Positions 1-8,597 of a stretch of 52,072 nt of DNA are shown piece after piece. The notes under the pieces are model-generated. The model was given only the letters and a program-made list of their open reading frames with translations. It did not search any database and was not told the origin of the DNA. The DNA is from Bacteroidales bacterium. Lineage in GTDB: Bacteria; Bacteroidota; Bacteroidia; Bacteroidales; JAFGXI01. Made by a program: the position numbers and the translations under genes. Where the stretch lies: assembly GCA_016936665.1 (NCBI GenBank), contig JAFGXI010000045.1:1-52072 (forward strand), given 5' to 3'. Positions within the stretch are counted from its first letter, which is position 1. Each line of letters begins with the position of its first letter.

Positions 1-145
1 GAGCAATTTGGCAACCTCCAAGAACCACATTGCCAACTCCACTCAAAATACCGTCTTCTATGGCTTCGTAAATTTCGTCTTGTAATTGAACAAAATCACT
101 TCCATACCATCGACGGACACCTGTCTTTTGTATTTGTTTTTTCAT
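1..145 (-). CDS. phage protein, N-terminal fragment (cut by window edge)
   Basis: An ATG at 145-143 opens a minus-strand frame that stays open to the first base, giving 48 residues that begin MKKQIQKTGVRRWYGSDF and contain LQDEIYEAIEDG and a glycine-rich VLGGCQ segment. It starts 7 bases after the tape measure stop, so it belongs to the same minus-strand operon. In Mu-like phages of Bacteroidota a gene here is often a tail fibre or other structural protein, but the visible part shows no diagnostic domain. Function is not assigned. Confidence 0.6.
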   Translation of the reverse strand, partial: MKKQIQKTGVRRWYGSDFVQLQDEIYEAIEDGILSGVGNVVLGGCQIA

Positions 146-152
146 ATCTTGT

Positions 153-2147
153 TTATGTTGATAATTCTAAATTTCTAATAACTCGCATCATAGATTCACT
201 AAACCAATCTTGAATCTCATTAGCATCTTTATGAGCCAGTGTAGTATTTTGTGTATTAATACCTCCTTTGTTTAAGGCATCTATATTCACTGTAATGTTC
301 TTAACTTGAGAACCTGCACCAACTACTTTTTCGATATCATCACCAACAGAACCGTCTCCAGTCCCTCCTCCAAATCCATTAGCACCTGAAGTTATCAATC
401 CGTTTTCGTCTACTTGTTCTTCAGAATCTTTATCAGACTTCCATTTTAGTTTCCAAGCAGCTGTTTTTTTGGTCAATTCGGCATTAACTGCCATTTGAGT
501 TCTTAGGTTCTTAATTTTCTCTTTTCGTAAGGCATCTTCTTTCTCAATGGCAGCAATATCCTTTTTGTATTGTGCATCGGAAAGATTACCAATTAAGTTT
601 TGAGCCCATTTGTAACCCTTTACAATTCCGTTTTGTAGCCACATCCATTTGTCAAGCATAGAGGTTGTAAAATGCTCCCAAGATATCTTCATACCTTTCC
701 ACATTAAGTCCATAACTTGCTTAAAGTTTTCCCATTGTTCCCTCCAACCTTCGGTTGCTTGGACTAATGAAATAATTGCACCAATGATTGCAAGTATCCA
801 ACCAATAATAGGAATAGATTTAATGCCGTTTGATATTGCGGCAAACATGAATTTAAAACCTCCTCCTGCAAGCCATGTTGCAACTTTTACACCTATAAGT
901 CCACCTGCAACTGTATATAAGACAGGAGCAATATATTCCCAGTTTTCTCTCGCAAAAACAATAATCTCGTTTAGAGCATCTAGCCCATATGCAACTTTTG
1001 GTAAAATAGCTTCTCCGAGTTCTGTCATTACAACATTCCAACGGTTTCCGACAATATCGGATAGTACATTAAAATCGCCTTTGGCGTTTTCTAATGCTTG
1101 TCCCATATCGAACTTAGACTCATCGAACTTTTTGAAAGTATCCAGTAAATCGTCTGCTCCAGTTTGCACTTTAGCCAACATGCCTTGTAATCCTTCGGGT
1201 CCGCCAATTTTAGTAATGGCTTCGTTTATTTCTTTGTCGCTCATAGATTGAAACTTTTGAGCTACACTCTCAAGAATCTTATCTGCTCCAAGCATTGCCC
1301 CTTTATCATCGTATAGGTCAATGTCTAATACATTCTTAAACTTACCTGCTGATTGTTTTAAGCCTTGAAAAAAGGTCTTAGCCATATTTGCTCCAGTGTC
1401 GGAGTTCTTTGCAATGGATGTAAAGCCTGCAAATATCTTATTGGCAACATCGACATTTTGCCCTGCCGATGAAGCTGCTCCTAAGAATTCGGTTTGCACC
1501 TTAGCCAGTTCTGCATAAGTGGTAATACCTGTTTGAACTGTTTTAGCATTTGAAGCTAAATAGCCATCTATATCTTTAACGCCCAACCCCATTGCTTTCA
1601 TGGCTTTTACAGTGGCATTCATACTATCGTTGAGTTCTGCTCCTGTAGCTATGCTGTAGTTTCCTACTTTTTTAAACACTTCTACTGCTTTATCTCCAAA
1701 CAAACCTGTTCCCGATTGTAAGTCGTAGAAAGCTTTTGTAGTATCGTTTAAGTCTGTTCCTACTTCGAAAGCTGCATCCTTAATGCTTTTTTTGTAAGCA
1801 TCCATTTCGGCTTTCGGCTTTTCGAGGTTCATTTGCTTAATGTGCAGAAACTCATGATTAAAAGCAGCTGCTTTCTTTGTGGCCGAAAACATGAGTAAAC
1901 CAATACCTGCCATAGCTGCTGCCATGAGCACATATTTATTGGTAATGAGCTCAATGCCTCTACCCAACATTGGGAACTGGTCTTTCATAGCAGAAAATGC
2001 TTTGATGTGTTCGTTTTTCATCGCTTTAAACTTGCTTTTCATTTTGCCTGTTGCAGAGCTTACTCGTTCCCTCGTTTCTCTCAAGCGTTTATTAAACAGC
2101 TTGTTTTTTAACTCTAATACCAGTTGTAACTTACTTTGTGCTGCCAT
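153..2147 (-). CDS. tail tape measure protein (TP901 family type)
   Basis: A 664-residue protein that would run inside the tail tube, set its length and help DNA entry. The N-terminal 50 residues are highly basic and helical. A hydrophobic helix follows at about 72-92. Residues 100-400 have the TP901 core pattern with alanine/glycine-rich helices (DLQSGTGLFG, then VDVANKIFAGF). A long hydrophobic stretch at about 405-465 is typical of tape measures. The protein is short for a contractile phage, implying a fairly short tail. The tail assembly chaperones normally encoded just upstream are instead on the other strand 11 kb away. The gene follows the gpG-like gene by one base, so the two are probably translationally coupled. 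Confidence 0.85.
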   Translation of the reverse strand: MAAQSKLQLVLELKNKLFNKRLRETRERVSSATGKMKSKFKAMKNEHIKAFSAMKDQFPMLGRGIELITNKYVLMAAAMAGIGLLMFSATKKAAAFNHEFLHIKQMNLEKPKAEMDAYKKSIKDAAFEVGTDLNDTTKAFYDLQSGTGLFGDKAVEVFKKVGNYSIATGAELNDSMNATVKAMKAMGLGVKDIDGYLASNAKTVQTGITTYAELAKVQTEFLGAASSAGQNVDVANKIFAGFTSIAKNSDTGANMAKTFFQGLKQSAGKFKNVLDIDLYDDKGAMLGADKILESVAQKFQSMSDKEINEAITKIGGPEGLQGMLAKVQTGADDLLDTFKKFDESKFDMGQALENAKGDFNVLSDIVGNRWNVVMTELGEAILPKVAYGLDALNEIIVFARENWEYIAPVLYTVAGGLIGVKVATWLAGGGFKFMFAAISNGIKSIPIIGWILAIIGAIISLVQATEGWREQWENFKQVMDLMWKGMKISWEHFTTSMLDKWMWLQNGIVKGYKWAQNLIGNLSDAQYKKDIAAIEKEDALRKEKIKNLRTQMAVNAELTKKTAAWKLKWKSDKDSEEQVDENGLITSGANGFGGGTGDGSVGDDIEKVVGAGSQVKNITVNIDALNKGGINTQNTTLAHKDANEIQDWFSESMMRVIRNLELST

Positions 2148-2148
2148 C

Positions 2149-2706
2149 TTATTTAAATGCTTTATTCATATTTGCAAGAGCCATTCTCTCAATTCGTTTT
2201 GCTAAAACATCAGAATTACCCAAAAACTGCCTTTGTGGAATATTCAGTTTTTTGGTATGTGCTTTTACTTTAATACTTCCTGTTTTTTCTCGAACTGTCC
2301 GTGTCCTCTCTGTTCTGCTCCTAATAGAATAAACTCCAGTTCCTTTTTTTGTTTTCGAATAAGTCCCTCGTTTATGAGCTTTAACGCTTACCGTTCCTTT
2401 AAAGCCTTCGTTGTGAACTTGTGCATAAGGCACATCAGTTCCAATGATAATGACTTGATTTGAAACATAAATTTTTCGGATAGAACGCATTAATCTTCCT
2501 GAGTCAATCAAAACACCTCTTTTTTGCCTCTGTTTACTGCCTCTTACTGTTTTTCGCTTTGCCCAAACATGCGTTCTGTTATCGACCCAATTTTGCGACC
2601 TGAACCTTTCTTTAGAGAATAGAACAGCCTCCGCACCCATTTTACCGGGTAAGGTTTTTATAGCTTTACTAAAGCGGTCTATTTTATCGAAAAAATCAGT
2701 CTTCAA
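2149..2706 (-). CDS. phage virion morphogenesis protein, Mu gpG / Phage_tail_S type
   Basis: A 185-residue basic protein. Residues 1-60 contain the family pattern GAEAVLFSKERFRSQNW, followed by the basic WAKRKTVRGSKQRQKRG segment and RGVLIDSGRLMRSI, characteristic of P2 gpS/Mu gpG tail-completion proteins. The next part, IIIGTDVPYAQVHNEGF, is the usual conserved 'YAxxHNEG' signature. The C-terminal third is rich in Lys and Arg and carries PQRQFLG, also conserved in the family. It overlaps the upstream gene by 11 bases. Its role is probably head-tail joining or tail completion. Confidence 0.8.
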   Translation of the reverse strand: MKTDFFDKIDRFSKAIKTLPGKMGAEAVLFSKERFRSQNWVDNRTHVWAKRKTVRGSKQRQKRGVLIDSGRLMRSIRKIYVSNQVIIIGTDVPYAQVHNEGFKGTVSVKAHKRGTYSKTKKGTGVYSIRSRTERTRTVREKTGSIKVKAHTKKLNIPQRQFLGNSDVLAKRIERMALANMNKAFK

Positions 2707-3217
2707 AATTGAAATCTTTTACAATGTGTTTGTCAAACTCCACTTCTGCTTCACCATCCGACCAAATATATGGGTCGACTTTATCCAAAATATCTTGGTA
2801 AGCACATTTGTAATTTAACATATGAGCAATGCCTACTCGATCCAATTGAATAGGTTCAAAGCTTATAGCTTCAAGTTTGCCTGTATTTTCGCTTTCAGCT
2901 TCATTTACTAACTCATGAATGCTATTCAGGTAATCGAAAAACTTTAAGGCAGCATCTTGAGACAAACTCTTGTTACTGGTGTCTTGAACTTGTTCGTAAA
3001 CAAGGTGTAGATTAACTGTAGCTGTCTCGTCTTCATGATTGATACTCCAACCCATTAAAACAGCAGGGAGTGGCATAACATCGAATAGTTCAGGACTTAA
3101 ATACTGACCTTTATACAAATCGACATACTTAACCGATGGCAGGTTGCGACTTGTCAATAAATCAGTCGCTTGCTGATTGGTTAGTTTCTCTGTTATTACC
3201 TGAAATATGTTCTTCAT
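2696..3217 (-). CDS. putative tail terminator / minor tail protein
   Basis: A 173-residue acidic protein between portal and gpG-like genes. No family can be named with certainty. The middle reads as alternating strands (TATVNLHLVYEQV) followed by a helix (ALKFFDYLNSIHELV) and another strand pair, the usual layout of small tail-terminator proteins that cap the tube and measure its end. In Mu the equivalent position holds gp37. Assignment rests on position and fold impression only. The gene is preceded by a 130-base spacer containing a long imperfect inverted repeat. Confidence 0.5.
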   Translation of the reverse strand: MKNIFQVITEKLTNQQATDLLTSRNLPSVKYVDLYKGQYLSPELFDVMPLPAVLMGWSINHEDETATVNLHLVYEQVQDTSNKSLSQDAALKFFDYLNSIHELVNEAESENTGKLEAISFEPIQLDRVGIAHMLNYKCAYQDILDKVDPYIWSDGEAEVEFDKHIVKDFNFED

Positions 3218-3291
3218 TCTAACTTATTTAAAGTTTTTGCGTATATTTGTATTAGGTTCTTATGATAGCCTGTAATATGCGTTCACTACAA

Positions 3292-3349
3292 AGCGAAGTA
3301 TAACGGCTAATACAGCGTCTCAGACGAGGTTATCATTAGAGCCTTCGCT
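3292..3349. repeat. imperfect inverted repeat between portal and tail genes
   Basis: The left arm AGCGAA (3292-3297) pairs with TTCGCT (3344-3349). GGCTAAT (3305-3311) pairs with ATTAGAGCC (3335-3343) with a two-base bulge. The centre CGTCTCAGACG (3316-3326) is a small palindrome. Alternatively ATAAC near 3300-3304 pairs with GTTAT at 3329-3333. The structure overlaps the last codon of the portal gene and has no T-tract on either strand, so it is not a standard terminator. It may be an RNA processing site, an attenuator or a remnant of an inserted element. Confidence 0.5.
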
Positions 3350-5942
3350 ATTTTATAAGCAGTCCGTTTCTAATATACTTTTCACTTCTTCTCATTTGAT
3401 ACCAAGTTTTAATTTCAAGGCTTTCTCCTTTCAATTCTGCATCTACAACAAAAGCCATATCACCATAAAATTTAAGATACCTTGATTGAAATTTATTTGC
3501 TTTATAATTTTGCAACCATACTTCATCGGGTGCATCAAGAACCGACTGAATATGTGGAAACATTTTATGTCTGTTTTCTGTTGCTTTGATGTATTTCCCT
3601 TCAGTATGTGTTGTAAAAGTTTGTTTCTTGACTATTAACTTTCGTTTCAAGTAATCACTAAATCCCATAAACTCAGTATTACCTACTTTGCCATCGATAC
3701 GGAACAACTCATTGGCATTGTCTGCTGTAATAGTATCGTCCAGTTTAATGGGCTTTAAAGTGTTTTTAAACGATTTATAGTCTGCTAAACCATAAGTGTC
3801 TTTATGATTCATTTTTGCAATCTTATCGGGTAAGCCTTTAATGGTATGGTAAAACTGTTTATTGGTAAAAACCTGCTTGGTATCGCCTCTGTTTATTCCA
3901 AATGCAGAGTTTGTAAATTGGTCTCCTCCTAAAAGTTTAACAGCTTCTTTACCTTTTGTAACCGTTTCTTTTGAAGGAATATGCGGATACTGAACCATAC
4001 TACATCTACAGCCATAATCATTCGGAGGCCATACGGCTTGAGCTTCTACATCTTTTATATTAAAAATTCGTTTGTCTAATATTTGGTGCGATGACCTTAC
4101 ATTACCATCTCCAACAGTTAGATACTGAACGTAAGGAATACTATCTTTTTCGGATAAGGCTTTGTAAAAGGCAGAACCATTCTGACCAACCGCAACTGAA
4201 GTATTATATTCAGTTCTTAGCCAATTGGTGTTCATGCTATTGGTAATCTTGAAAGCTTCACGCTTAAAGTCAGCAAACGATTTTATTTGCAGTTTGTCCT
4301 TATCGATTAACAACTGAGATAATGAAGCCAAACGAGCCTCAGTTTTAGAAGCAGAAAACTCGAACAGATTATACTCCATTAGGCTTAATGCTAATAAATC
4401 AGGTTCATTATATGCTACAGATATGGCACGTTCACCCCAACCCGAACGAAGTGCTGAAAGCAAACGCAAGCCTTCCACTGCAATTATGCGAGCCTCTTGA
4501 GACAAGGTGCTTTTTTTGTTCCAGTAATTCTCGAAAAGTTCTTCGTGTAACTGGTCAATATAAGAGTTGTATGCTGCTTCAGGAATAAATGCATCGTGAG
4601 CAGCACAGCATGGCTCACCGTCGTAAGTTGGGAAATTTACACCATTACTTGCTAAATCTTCAAGCATTGCGGTTGGCAAACCTAAACCTGCTCCTCCAAT
4701 AACAGCCACTTGTTTTAACTGAGGTTTTTTAATGTTTGAACCATCGGCAGGCGTAGTTTCTTTTTTACCTGTAATTGGAACATTAAAAGTTTTACTTAAC
4801 CAGGTCTCATCAACCTCGTATTTTTCCAAGATAGCTTCAGTAATTTTCCAATGTTCATCTAAGCCAAGTTCTTGAGTGGTATCGTAAGAAAACTCATCGT
4901 CATCGGTAAAAGGCATACCGTTTCTTGCTAAAATCGGCAGCACCTTATCGTTAATACAAAATGTAATATTTCTTCTGTCCATAGGAGCGATACGCTCCTC
5001 TAAGTTACGCTCGTGTACTTCCGACTGGCTTCTACTTGAGCCATTGTCTGTTAGCATAGTAGAGCCTGTTATGGCTTTAGATACTTCGCTATTGTTACGA
5101 TCAATCTTTTTGTCGAACACTTCTGAAGCATCAGTTCTGTTAGCTTCTTTAATGTCTACAGTTGTGCCTTCAGGGAAAACAGCTTGAGCAGCTTCGCCCA
5201 ATTGTTCAAGCATTCTTTCTACAAGGTCTAAAGCATCATCGTCTAAACGTTGTGTTGTAGCTGTAACCATAGGAATACCAAAACGCTCGGCAAACTCTGC
5301 CCAAGACTGAAGCATGTTTCGTTTCCAAATGAGGTTAGGAATAACTTTATTAAGCTTTCCTAAATCGTCTGCTTCTCCAAATTCGAATAACCAAGAACTT
5401 TCGTCTGTGGTATCGTATTCGATGACGGTTTCTGCATCTTGAAAGTCGGGTATTACATATTTCTTTACAGGAACTACATTGCTTCTAGGCATTAGCTCTG
5501 CTATGGCTTTGCCGTCACCAATGCTTTGAAATTCGATTAATGAATGTCCGAAAATTGGCGTTTCGCTTAAAATTTCGAGAATCTTGTAAAACCAAGAGGT
5601 TCTTATCAGCCTTGTTTTTTCCTCATCGACTTCTCCAGTGCTTCGGCTTTTTATCTGAAACTCGGTATTAAGAACAGCCGATTTACGCATGTCGATTTGA
5701 TTTTCTAAATGTCCATCGGTTCTTAAGTCATCGTAAATAGCATAAAGCAAGTCTCTACGAGGTTTTTCTTTTGATTCGGCTAGTTGTAATGCAGAACGCC
5801 ATCTGTCTATGTCTTTTCGACTTCTATCCTTAAATGCATCAGCAATTTTTGCAATAATAGAACTTGGGTTCTCTCTCTTGCTTCCTGCTAAAGCCACTGG
5901 CCTTTTATATTCTCTACCGAATTTGTCTAATATCTGAGCCAT
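3348..5942 (-). CDS. portal protein (DUF935) fused to MuF head-morphogenesis domain and C-terminal nuclease-like domain
   Basis: An 864-residue three-part protein. Residues 1-400 match the DUF935 portal of Mu (gp29), including the double-wound segment FGIPMVTATTQRLDDDA and SITGSTMLTDNGSS-like motif region. Residues about 430-660 match Mu gpF; the signature end SIPYVQYLTVGDGNVRSSH then WPPNDYGCRCSM is at about 600-645. Residues about 720-864 form an extra domain with RHKMFPHIQSVLDAPDEVWL and a terminal RNGLLI, resembling the PBECR (Barnase/EndoU/colicin/RelE-like) nuclease domains attached to MuF proteins. Portal and MuF form the head vertex; the nuclease-like tail could be carried in the virion. 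It overlaps the DUF1320 gene by one base. The first two assignments are firm; the nuclease is inferred. Confidence 0.85.
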   Translation of the reverse strand: MAQILDKFGREYKRPVALAGSKRENPSSIIAKIADAFKDRSRKDIDRWRSALQLAESKEKPRRDLLYAIYDDLRTDGHLENQIDMRKSAVLNTEFQIKSRSTGEVDEEKTRLIRTSWFYKILEILSETPIFGHSLIEFQSIGDGKAIAELMPRSNVVPVKKYVIPDFQDAETVIEYDTTDESSWLFEFGEADDLGKLNKVIPNLIWKRNMLQSWAEFAERFGIPMVTATTQRLDDDALDLVERMLEQLGEAAQAVFPEGTTVDIKEANRTDASEVFDKKIDRNNSEVSKAITGSTMLTDNGSSRSQSEVHERNLEERIAPMDRRNITFCINDKVLPILARNGMPFTDDDEFSYDTTQELGLDEHWKITEAILEKYEVDETWLSKTFNVPITGKKETTPADGSNIKKPQLKQVAVIGGAGLGLPTAMLEDLASNGVNFPTYDGEPCCAAHDAFIPEAAYNSYIDQLHEELFENYWNKKSTLSQEARIIAVEGLRLLSALRSGWGERAISVAYNEPDLLALSLMEYNLFEFSASKTEARLASLSQLLIDKDKLQIKSFADFKREAFKITNSMNTNWLRTEYNTSVAVGQNGSAFYKALSEKDSIPYVQYLTVGDGNVRSSHQILDKRIFNIKDVEAQAVWPPNDYGCRCSMVQYPHIPSKETVTKGKEAVKLLGGDQFTNSAFGINRGDTKQVFTNKQFYHTIKGLPDKIAKMNHKDTYGLADYKSFKNTLKPIKLDDTITADNANELFRIDGKVGNTEFMGFSDYLKRKLIVKKQTFTTHTEGKYIKATENRHKMFPHIQSVLDAPDEVWLQNYKANKFQSRYLKFYGDMAFVVDAELKGESLEIKTWYQMRRSEKYIRNGLLIK

Positions 5943-6385
5943 TAATATTTATGATTAGAAGGTGTGTATTTTGATTTTATTCTTATCGATGTAGATACTT
6001 CCCCATCGTCATCTGTAAGCAATGGTAAGTCTGCTGCTACATCACCACGAGAAACATCTTTTAGCCACTCTAAAGCATCGCCATATCGTTGTGCTCTATG
6101 TTCAGGTATTCTGTCTGGTGCTGTTGATGTATAAAGGTGATACAAGGTGCAATCGATGGTAATCATAACAATATAGTGGCTTCGAGGGTCAGGATCGAGT
6201 AAAGGATCGTGACCTGTGAAAATTTGCTCTATATCATATTTGCCTTTCAGATAGTTTTTAATCTGAGAAATAGCCATTTGCTCGGCCTTATACATTTTGT
6301 CATGATTGTAATTTTCAAGCAAAATGCCAGTAATCTCATTTCTTATTAAGGCATCGTAGTCGTTATCGCGTATAAATCTTGCCAT
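5942..6385 (-). CDS. DUF1320 family protein (Mu gp36-like)
   Basis: A 147-residue protein. The N-terminus MARFIRDNDYDALIRNEITGIL and the helix that follows (MYKAEQMAISQIKNYLKGKYD) match the DUF1320 pattern, an adaptor-like protein found next to Mu-type portals. The central IVMITIDCTLYHLYTSTAPDRIPEHR segment, with 'IPEHRAQRYGDALEWLKDVSRG', is the most conserved part of the family. It lies between large terminase and portal and probably acts at the head-tail connector. Its exact role is unproved. Confidence 0.8.
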   Translation of the reverse strand: MARFIRDNDYDALIRNEITGILLENYNHDKMYKAEQMAISQIKNYLKGKYDIEQIFTGHDPLLDPDPRSHYIVMITIDCTLYHLYTSTAPDRIPEHRAQRYGDALEWLKDVSRGDVAADLPLLTDDDGEVSTSIRIKSKYTPSNHKY

Positions 6386-6396
6386 TTAATTAGTGT

Positions 6397-7956
6397 TTAA
6401 AAACGGTTTTTTCGTTCTTTAATCTTCTCTTTCCGAGACTTCATTCTTATCTTTCCAATATCGAAATGCATATGGTTGAGTTCGTCTATTGCAGATTGCA
6501 AACAATCGGGACCGTCATCATTTACCTTACTGCCTTTTTCAAAAGCTAAAATCTGTTCGACAAGGTTAATCATGTCGGAAGTTTCTTTTTCAACTGCGTT
6601 AAAAAAGACATTGCCACGCTCAAAGAAAGGCGACATACTTTCGATACGCTCTACCTTGTTGGCTTTTGCTTTTTTGTCGGGTGTTACAGGAATATAATAA
6701 CCTCGTTTCTTTCCTTCATCGTCAAAGTCTGGAATGAAGATATCGCCTTGAGCAAAGTTGCCCTCAATCTTGTATTTGATGTTATACTTTTTGAGATTCC
6801 AAGATTCGTATAAATCGTATAACCATGAAGCAACATTGGCACGAGTGGTTTTTCTTACAAAGGATTTTAATACATGAAATTCTTTGTCTTTACGTCCAAC
6901 CAATAACAGGGCTTTGTAATCTCCAATGTCGGAATAAGACAAATCGCCATAGACCATTAGAGCATCGTATTGATGCAACTGTAAACGTTGTTTATATTGT
7001 ATCCATTCGTTCTTAAATACCGTTCCTTCCTCAATTGGGTTATCTTGATATTCTCTTTGGAACGCTAACTCTCCAATATCGATTCTTAACTCATTCCAAT
7101 AATCTAAAGAGTAATTCTCTTCCCAACCACTTTTGCCATTGTCCATAATAGCTTTGGCAATAATGATATGGTGTTTGGTTTTTTTTCCTTTTTGTTTATA
7201 CTCTTCCCGAACTTTATTAAAGTGTTCGCTAATTAGCTGAATGGTAGATACTTTTGAAAAACGATTATTGGACTGAACATACCTGCGTTTGCCACTGCCA
7301 AAAGTTCCCATAAGGTCTTCTTTAAGCCACTGAAATAATTCATTGGTAAGTTTCGGGTTCTTAGACTTCTTTTTAGTGTCTACATCGTCTACAGAAATAT
7401 AGTCCGGGCGTTTCTCCATATCACGAACACCACGAGGTGACTGACCTATACCTAAAGAATAAAAATGCGTATCGTCTGAAGTAGAAAAATTACCGTCTGC
7501 CCAATCGCCATACTTAAAGCGTTTGCCATAGTCATTTTCTAAACGTTTATTATGCTTGAGCTCTGCTTGTAAATCGCTTAATAGCTTTTTAGCTTTATCG
7601 GCATTCTCTCCAATTAACAGCATAAAGCCTAAGTCTTTTTTAGCATAATACAAATACAAAGGCACACCCATATTGGCATGAACCGACTTAGCTCCACTTC
7701 TAAATATTCGTTGTATTAAGTAAACCTCATTTTTTTCTGTTAGTAGTTTAGCTACCTTTTTATGATACCAAGAACTTTTGCTTTTGGCATAATGAGGGAA
7801 GTAATACTCGAACCAAGAAATGTAATCAGCTTCTAGTTCCTTAACCCTGTGTGCTTTATTCCTAACACTCTCATGTATATCTACAGTAGTGCTCTTAAGA
7901 ACTTTATTGCAGTGCTTTTCGAAATCACGATAATATTTTTCGTATTTAACCTGCAT
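6397..7956 (-). CDS. terminase large subunit, Mu gp28-like
   Basis: A 519-residue packaging ATPase/nuclease. The Walker A region is the variant form VYLIQRIFRSGAKSVHA (about residues 77-93). Walker B is PDYISVDDVD (about 189). The C-terminal RNase H-like nuclease starts at LMVYGDLSYSDIGDYKALLLVGR, with acidic residues placed as in other terminases, and continues through IPDFDDEG and DGPDCLQSAIDEL, where further metal ligands are expected. It overlaps the small-terminase gene by one base. It cuts and pumps DNA into the prohead through the portal encoded two genes downstream. Confidence 0.85.
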   Translation of the reverse strand: MQVKYEKYYRDFEKHCNKVLKSTTVDIHESVRNKAHRVKELEADYISWFEYYFPHYAKSKSSWYHKKVAKLLTEKNEVYLIQRIFRSGAKSVHANMGVPLYLYYAKKDLGFMLLIGENADKAKKLLSDLQAELKHNKRLENDYGKRFKYGDWADGNFSTSDDTHFYSLGIGQSPRGVRDMEKRPDYISVDDVDTKKKSKNPKLTNELFQWLKEDLMGTFGSGKRRYVQSNNRFSKVSTIQLISEHFNKVREEYKQKGKKTKHHIIIAKAIMDNGKSGWEENYSLDYWNELRIDIGELAFQREYQDNPIEEGTVFKNEWIQYKQRLQLHQYDALMVYGDLSYSDIGDYKALLLVGRKDKEFHVLKSFVRKTTRANVASWLYDLYESWNLKKYNIKYKIEGNFAQGDIFIPDFDDEGKKRGYYIPVTPDKKAKANKVERIESMSPFFERGNVFFNAVEKETSDMINLVEQILAFEKGSKVNDDGPDCLQSAIDELNHMHFDIGKIRMKSRKEKIKERKNRF

Positions 7957-8384
7957 TATTGCTCTTTATCGATTTGCTCTTTGATAAATAATTTTGAAAG
8001 CTCAACTATTTGGGATAGTGTTTCCGAATCAATTTCTTGAGTAGTAATAAAATCGGTAAACATCTTCATTACAGAAATAGTGACTTGAACAGAAACGCCT
8101 TTATCAAGTCGCTCAATAGCACGAGTAATCTTGCTTACAACATCAGCGTTTAACCCAGTAACCTCACCGTCTAAAACTTTCTGAAGTTCGGACATGAGTT
8201 TTTGTCTGACCTTGTGAGGTGCAGCAGCTATTTCTGCTTTGCGAATCTTCCAATCGTATTTTTTAACCCAATTCGTTACCGTATTTTCAGATACACCAAC
8301 AGTAGTAGCAATATCTTTTTGCGACCATCCTTCCTCAATATACAAGCGTTCGGCGTGTAATCTTTTATTAGTGTTCGAACTCAT
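7956..8384 (-). CDS. terminase small subunit with HTH (Mu gp27-like)
   Basis: A 142-residue protein from the ATG at 8384. A longer frame from 8408 exists, but MSSNTNKRLHAERLYIEEG is the usual kind of start. Residues 15-45 (WSQKDIATTVGVSENTVTNW) are a clear helix-turn-helix, followed by VKKYDWKIRK, a hallmark of DNA-binding small terminases in Mu-like phages. The rest is helical with a multimerising look. It binds phage DNA and loads the large subunit encoded immediately downstream. It is the first gene of the minus-strand late block and faces the divergent promoter region. Confidence 0.8.
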   Translation of the reverse strand: MSSNTNKRLHAERLYIEEGWSQKDIATTVGVSENTVTNWVKKYDWKIRKAEIAAAPHKVRQKLMSELQKVLDGEVTGLNADVVSKITRAIERLDKGVSVQVTISVMKMFTDFITTQEIDSETLSQIVELSKLFIKEQIDKEQ

Positions 8385-8421
8385 GCTCGCAAAACTAAAA
8401 CTGAGCAATTCTAAAAAGAAG

Positions 8422-8455
8422 AAAGTATGACATTATGGTAATAAAGTATGCCATT
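8422..8455. promoter_or_regulatory. 13-bp direct repeats in the divergent late promoter region
   Basis: AAAGTATGACATT (8422-8434) and AAAGTATGCCATT (8443-8455) differ at one base and start 21 bases apart, two helical turns. A partial inverted copy, TGTCATA, lies at 8513-8519. They sit between the small terminase gene and the protease gene, which point away from each other. Mu late promoters need a phage activator (C) that binds repeated sites upstream, so these are candidate activator or repressor sites. A TAnnTTTG-like box, TAAATTTG, lies at 8493-8500 and faces the protease gene. Confidence 0.4.
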
Positions 8456-8597
8456 TTGACACACTTAGTTTTTAAGACATTTCATCAGGTATAAATTTGA
8501 GACTCGATTTTTTGTCATAATTATTTGGATTTACCATTGCCCGAGCAATTGGGTGATGGTTTTCAAAGACAAAGTCTAATTTTTTACAAAACAGATT

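Noticed and set aside
649..1251. A 200-residue plus-strand reading frame inside the tape measure gene
   Set aside because: It lies fully opposite a well-supported structural gene in the other strand, and the translated sequence has no domain-like pattern. It is a shadow of the AT-rich coding sequence.
3299..3334. Integron attC-like element
   Set aside because: ATAAC and GTTAT at the edges resemble attC arms, but the conserved RYYYAAC and GTTRRRY ends do not fit fully, and no integrase or cassette is near.
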